Part shown: positions 1 to 10,043 of the stretch, piece by piece | Numbering within the stretch: position 1 is the stretch's first letter | How the letters are laid out: every line of letters starts with the position of its first letter | From: Phoronis pallida | Taxonomy: Eukaryota; Phoronida; Phoronidae | NCBI GenBank assembly: GCA_028565715.1 | Contig: JAOXYC010255343.1 | Location: 1-10,043 of the forward strand | Length of the DNA: 10,043 nucleotides | Reading direction: 5' to 3' | Translations under genes and position numbers: made by a program | The notes under the pieces: model-generated | What the model saw: only the letters and a program-made list of their open reading frames with translations | What the model was told of the DNA's origin: nothing | Databases searched by the model: none

Positions 1-283
1 CCAAATTGAAGGTAAGGTGTTTTTTTTATTGAAAGTTCATTTCGATAATAATAGTTCATTCTAAATAATAGACTGTTCAAGGAAGAAAATTCCAATTACA
101 GAGATAGCTGCTCCAATATTTAGGTGATAAGGATGAATGGCTGTCTTTTTTTTACTGCAAACACATGATAAGCATACTGGTTGTTTCCAGTTTAATGTCC
201 AGAGTACAATTTTTTAAGTGTTTATAAACATGTTATTGAAGATAACCATTCAAAGGCCCTGGATTTTCTGAGAAGTCATCATC
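1..283 (+). promoter_or_regulatory. Upstream/promoter region of the secreted coiled-coil gene, with TATA-like box
   Basis: No coding sequence is seen here. A TATAAA lies at 223-228, which would place a start site around 253-258 and give a short leader of roughly 30 bases before the ATG at 284. The leader would include an in-frame TGA at 269-271, so translation cannot start further upstream in this frame. An alternative is a spliced leader: a GAAG|GTAAGG donor-like string lies at 8-17 and a pyrimidine-rich TTGTTTCCAG acceptor-like string at 181-190. I cannot choose between the two from sequence alone. Confidence 0.4.
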
Positions 284-803
284 ATGGATAGCACTAAGGT
301 GATGTTTATATTTGCTGTTGCCTTTTGCATTGCATCAGCAACGCATGTGGTTCCGACTGGTTCTGATTTGTCAATGCAGCAGCTGGTTAAAGCTATGAGC
401 CAGATTACGATTGAAAACACCAACTTGAAAAACCAATTGATCGGATTGCAAACTGTTGTTTCTCAACTGACATCGGCTCTGGATCAAACACTTCAGGATA
501 AAGCGCAGAGCAACAACAGCAGTTTAATATGTGAAAAGAAACTGAACAAAGCCATTGATAACACAACTAAGTGTTCATTAATTCAGTTGGCATGCAACAA
601 AGCGAGAGCGACAGCACTGAAGGATCTAAGCCGATGTGAAACTACGAAGGGAAGTTTGGAAAATGACAAAATCATCCACCACAATGTACTCAATGCATCA
701 AAGTCTGCTCATGACGATTGCTTAGGACAGCTTGCAAGCAGTAAAGTACAACTTGCCAACACCAGAACACAACTTGGACAATGCAGACAGAAAGGACCAG
801 TTT
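284..803 (+). CDS. Exon 1 of the secreted coiled-coil gene (coding part)
   Basis: Encodes residues 1-173 plus the first base of codon 174: signal peptide and the whole coiled-coil/cysteine-ladder stalk. It ends at a strong donor, T|GTAAGT at 804. Reading on without splicing meets a TAA at 824-826. Asn-X-Ser/Thr sites are present (NNSS near residue 77, NTT near 93, NAS near 137), which fits a secreted glycoprotein. Confidence 0.85.
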
Positions 804-1637
804 GTAAGTTTACAGCAATTGAATAAAATATAAGATGAAAAGTCACACAAAATTACTATAACTTAACATGATTTTGTGGAAAGACACATTCTATGAATCA
901 AATGATGCAAAGCTGAAGAAACAGTATTTTATGATAATATCCAAATCAATAATGTTTTGTGCAAATTTCATTTATAGAAACAATCAATTAATTTGTGTTT
1001 TTGTAAAAAATATAAAATTTAACAACAAACAAATTTTACAGTTCCAAAAACTTGTCAAGAATGGAGGGCTGTTGGTTACAGAGAGAATGGCGACTATATG
1101 GTGGATCCGGATGGTCCAGGTGGCGTCAACAGACTACAGGTGGAGTGTGAGATGAACAGCCATACAGGATGGGCAGTTATGATCATGCACCATGATTCAG
1201 AGACACGAATGAATGCTGGTCCTAAAAACTTAGAGGATCCATTTACAAATATTCGCAAAGTGGTTTACAAGGCATCCATTCCACAAATTACCGCGGTTAT
1301 AAGAAATTCATATAAATGTGAGCAGTTTATTAAGTATGAATGCTCTGCGAGTTTTCTGTCAGACCATGCAGCGTGGTATTCTCGTGATGGCACCCAAATG
1401 TTAAACTGGGGTGGGGCACCGTCAGGAAGTAGAAAATGTGGATGCGGCATGACCAACAGTTGTGACAAACCTGGTTATAAATGTAACTGTGACATAAATG
1501 ATCGCACGTGGCGTTCCGACTCAGGTTGGTTGACTGATAAGAACACACTGCCAGTCACAAAAATGGCTTTTGGTGATTTGAGTGGGTCTGAAGCAGGTTA
1601 CCACAGACTGGGACCACTGAGATGCTATACCACATAA
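284..1637 (+). CDS. Secreted coiled-coil protein with C-terminal CNTNAP-like fibrinogen-type domain (join 284-803, 1042-1637)
   Basis: Two exons predict 371 residues. The ATG at 284 has A at -3, G at +4 and an in-frame stop at 269-271. Residues 1-19 form a signal peptide (hydrophobic core VMFIFAVAFCIA, likely cut after ASA), so the protein should be secreted. Residues about 28-70 form a clean heptad coiled coil (d positions L34, I41, L48, L55, L62; a positions M31, M38, L52, V59, L66). Residues 83-167 carry six cysteines in the same d register. Exon 2 encodes a cysteine-rich domain with DPDG, ECEM, GWAV, YECSAS, WYSRDG, NWGGAPSG, NCDINDRTWRSDSGWLTD and a GPLRCY ending. These motifs resemble the fibrinogen-like domain of contactin-associated proteins / neurexin IV, here without laminin-G or transmembrane parts. 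Related invertebrate proteins are often lectin-like or matrix proteins, but the ligand is unknown. The gene appears to lie in an SMG1 intron on the opposite strand. Confidence 0.85.
804..1041 (+). other. Phase-1 intron of the secreted coiled-coil gene
   Basis: The 238-base intron starts GTAAGT and ends in a TTTTACAG acceptor at 1034-1041. Joining 803 to 1042 makes a TTT (Phe) codon and continues in the frame of the cysteine-rich domain (F-P-K-T-C-Q-E-W). It cleanly separates the stalk from the globular domain, as expected for domain shuffling. An AATAAA sits just inside it, at 822-827. Confidence 0.85.
1042..1637 (+). CDS. Exon 2 of the secreted coiled-coil gene: CNTNAP-like fibrinogen-type domain
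   Basis: Encodes the last 197 residues plus two bases of the junction codon, ending at TAA 1635-1637. The domain starts at TCQEW, which matches the usual first cysteine of fibrinogen-like domains, followed by the DPDG turn and the VECEM strand. It includes the cysteine-dense segment KCGCGM...SC...KCNC and the closing LGPLRCY motif. The frame from 1042 is open well before the first ATG (1098), so the exon is not an independent gene. Confidence 0.87.
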
Positions 1638-1840
1638 GTACGTCATTGAATTGCTTTAAAAATTTGCCTAATTTCTAATTCTCAGTGGTTTTCCAATGCC
1701 TGTCTTCTGATAATCTAATTGCTTTTTGAATGTGTCCAAGAAATTTGTTTGTTTTGTCAGTTAAAACTAAGAACCTTAAGGAACACAACTGATTTCATTT
1801 GGAAGATACAAGTGTGATATTTAAATTGACATGATGAAAT

Positions 1841-1846
1841 AATAAA
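1841..1846 (+). terminator. Polyadenylation signal AATAAA
   Basis: A canonical AATAAA lies about 200 bases after the stop codon of the secreted coiled-coil gene. It is followed by T-rich sequence (TTCTTATTTTTTTG near 1872-1885), as expected downstream of a cleavage site. This implies a 3' UTR of about 220 bases with cleavage around 1856-1870. Confidence 0.7.
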
Positions 1847-1869
1847 GTTTGAACAAAGATAAGAATCTA

Positions 1870-2131
1870 GTTCTTATTTTTTTGAAAGATAAATGATAAC
1901 TGCTTTCAGATATAACATGTTTCAATGGGATTGTACACCACTGAATGTAAAATTCGACCAATGCCTGTCATTTGTAGTTTCTGCCTTTAAAAACAAAGGA
2001 TGGTGGTTTTTAAAAACAGTTCACATTGTATTCCAATCTTCCCCAAAGTGCAACATGTATCTATGTTTGATAGCTAGAAGATAACTGGCCTTTCTCATCA
2101 GCCCACTACATTTTGGGTTGAACGCACTCAC
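1870..2131. other. Non-coding stretch between the two genes; SMG1 intron sequence
   Basis: From the likely poly(A) site to the SMG1 donor I see no convincing gene. A 63-codon open frame at 1893-2084 (+) has no recognisable domain and looks like chance. The right end is the start of the SMG1 intron on the minus strand: GTGAGT reads from 2131 down to 2126. Confidence 0.6.
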
Positions 2132-9667
<7,536 letters not shown>

Positions 9668-9776
9668 CTGTAATGAAGTGTTATAATAATGAATCTGCAT
9701 TCAATAGATATCCAGATTGGATAACTCCATTGCGTCAGTTTCAGGAATCACTAAACTTAGTATTAAAATAAATTTG

Positions 9777-9873
9777 TAAAGACAGAAAAATTCAGAACTG
9801 AACTGAGAATCAAACCCAGGTCTCCCTGATTTCAGGTCAGATGCTCTACCAACTGAGCTATCCAGCCCGTCCT
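9777..9873 (-). mobile_element. tRNA-derived SINE copy
   Basis: On the minus strand it begins GGGCTGGATAGCTCAGTTGG with A box TAGCTCAGTTGG (9860-9849), then GTAGAGCATCTG, an anticodon-like arm, and B box GGTTTGATTCT (9816-9806). A tail TTCTGAATTTTTCTGTCTTT is shared with the copy at 4332-4409. The 3' acceptor strand does not pair with GGGCTGG, so it is not a functional tRNA gene. It lies in the sense orientation within an SMG1 intron. Confidence 0.75.
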
Positions 9874-9928
9874 AATTCTGTCCAAACCTTAACAGGCATA
9901 TAGGGCTATAGCCAGTATATACCATTAC

Positions 9929-10043
9929 TAGGGGTGGGACGATACACTTGTTTCTCGATTCGATTTGATTAATTACACTTCGATTCGATACATTTCGATT
10001 CGATATTCGATTAATTCAAAACAGCTACAGTAAATAACGAAGC
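9929..10043 (+). mobile_element. Possible end of a hAT-like non-autonomous transposon, cut by window edge
   Basis: The sequence switches at 9929 to TAGGGGTGGGACGATACAC, which resembles TAGGGGTG-type hAT terminal repeats. It is followed by degenerate CGATTCGAT repeats (exact copies at 9956-9964, 9981-9989 and 9996-10004). The 8 bases before it, ACCATTAC, could be one target-site duplication. The other end is outside the window, so neither the duplication nor the inverted repeat can be confirmed. Confidence 0.4.

Larger units (their letters stand above)
9668..10043 (-). other. SMG1: SMG1 intron, incomplete at window edge
   Basis: The acceptor ends at 9668; the matching donor lies right of the window. 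It contains a SINE copy at about 9777-9873 and a transposon-like end from 9929. No further SMG1 exon is seen. Confidence 0.75.

Noticed and set aside
868-1155. Plus-strand open frame of 95 codons overlapping the coiled-coil gene
   Set aside because: It spans the intron and runs in a different frame from exon 2; it has no recognisable domain and would destroy the well-supported splice.
1265-1548. Two minus-strand open frames opposite the CNTNAP-like domain
   Set aside because: Antisense shadows of a strongly recognised coding exon.
1893-2084. Plus-strand open frame of 63 codons after the coiled-coil gene
   Set aside because: It lies downstream of the poly(A) signal, has no recognisable motif, and no promoter or splice support.
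9777-9873. Functional tRNA gene on the minus strand
   Set aside because: A and B boxes are present, but the acceptor stem does not pair, position 33 of the best 7-base anticodon loop is not T, and the sequence shares a non-tRNA tail with another copy; it is a SINE.

Overview
The window is animal nuclear DNA. It is AT-rich, has multi-exon genes with GT-AG introns, and carries metazoan-type proteins and tRNA-derived SINE fragments. The mix of an invertebrate-type SMG1 and a secreted coiled-coil protein with a CNTNAP-like fibrinogen-type domain suggests a marine invertebrate, perhaps a lophotrochozoan such as a bivalve mollusc. That taxonomic guess is inference, not something I can prove here.

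Layout. Positions 284-1637 (+) hold a complete two-exon gene. It has a TATA-like box upstream, an AATAAA signal at 1841, and encodes a predicted 371-residue secreted protein: signal peptide, heptad coiled coil, then a cysteine-rich C-terminal domain like the fibrinogen-like domain of contactin-associated proteins / neurexin IV. Positions 2132-9667 (-) hold 14 consecutive coding exons of SMG1, the PIKK-family kinase of nonsense-mediated mRNA decay. All 13 introns have GT-AG ends, the phases agree at every junction, and 825 codons read through without a stop. This is an internal piece (late HEAT region and first part of FAT). The 5' exons lie to the right of the window. The rest of FAT, the kinase domain and FATC lie to the left.

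No SMG1 exon is visible in 1-2131, although the last exon seen ends at a good donor with an incomplete codon. The secreted-protein gene therefore appears to sit inside an SMG1 intron on the opposite strand, unless the SMG1 copy is broken at this point. The two genes have no obvious functional link.

The remaining sequence is intronic and AT-rich. It contains two related tRNA-derived SINE copies (about 4332-4409 and 9777-9873, minus orientation), two more degenerate tRNA-like scraps, an imperfect palindrome with a direct repeat (8161-8224), and at the right edge what looks like the end of a hAT-like transposon with CGATTCGAT-rich sequence. The most striking new observation is in the secreted protein. 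Its six central cysteines (residues 83, 97, 104, 118, 146, 167) are all separated by multiples of seven, and they share the heptad position used by leucine/isoleucine in the preceding coiled coil. This suggests a disulfide-stapled coiled-coil stalk.
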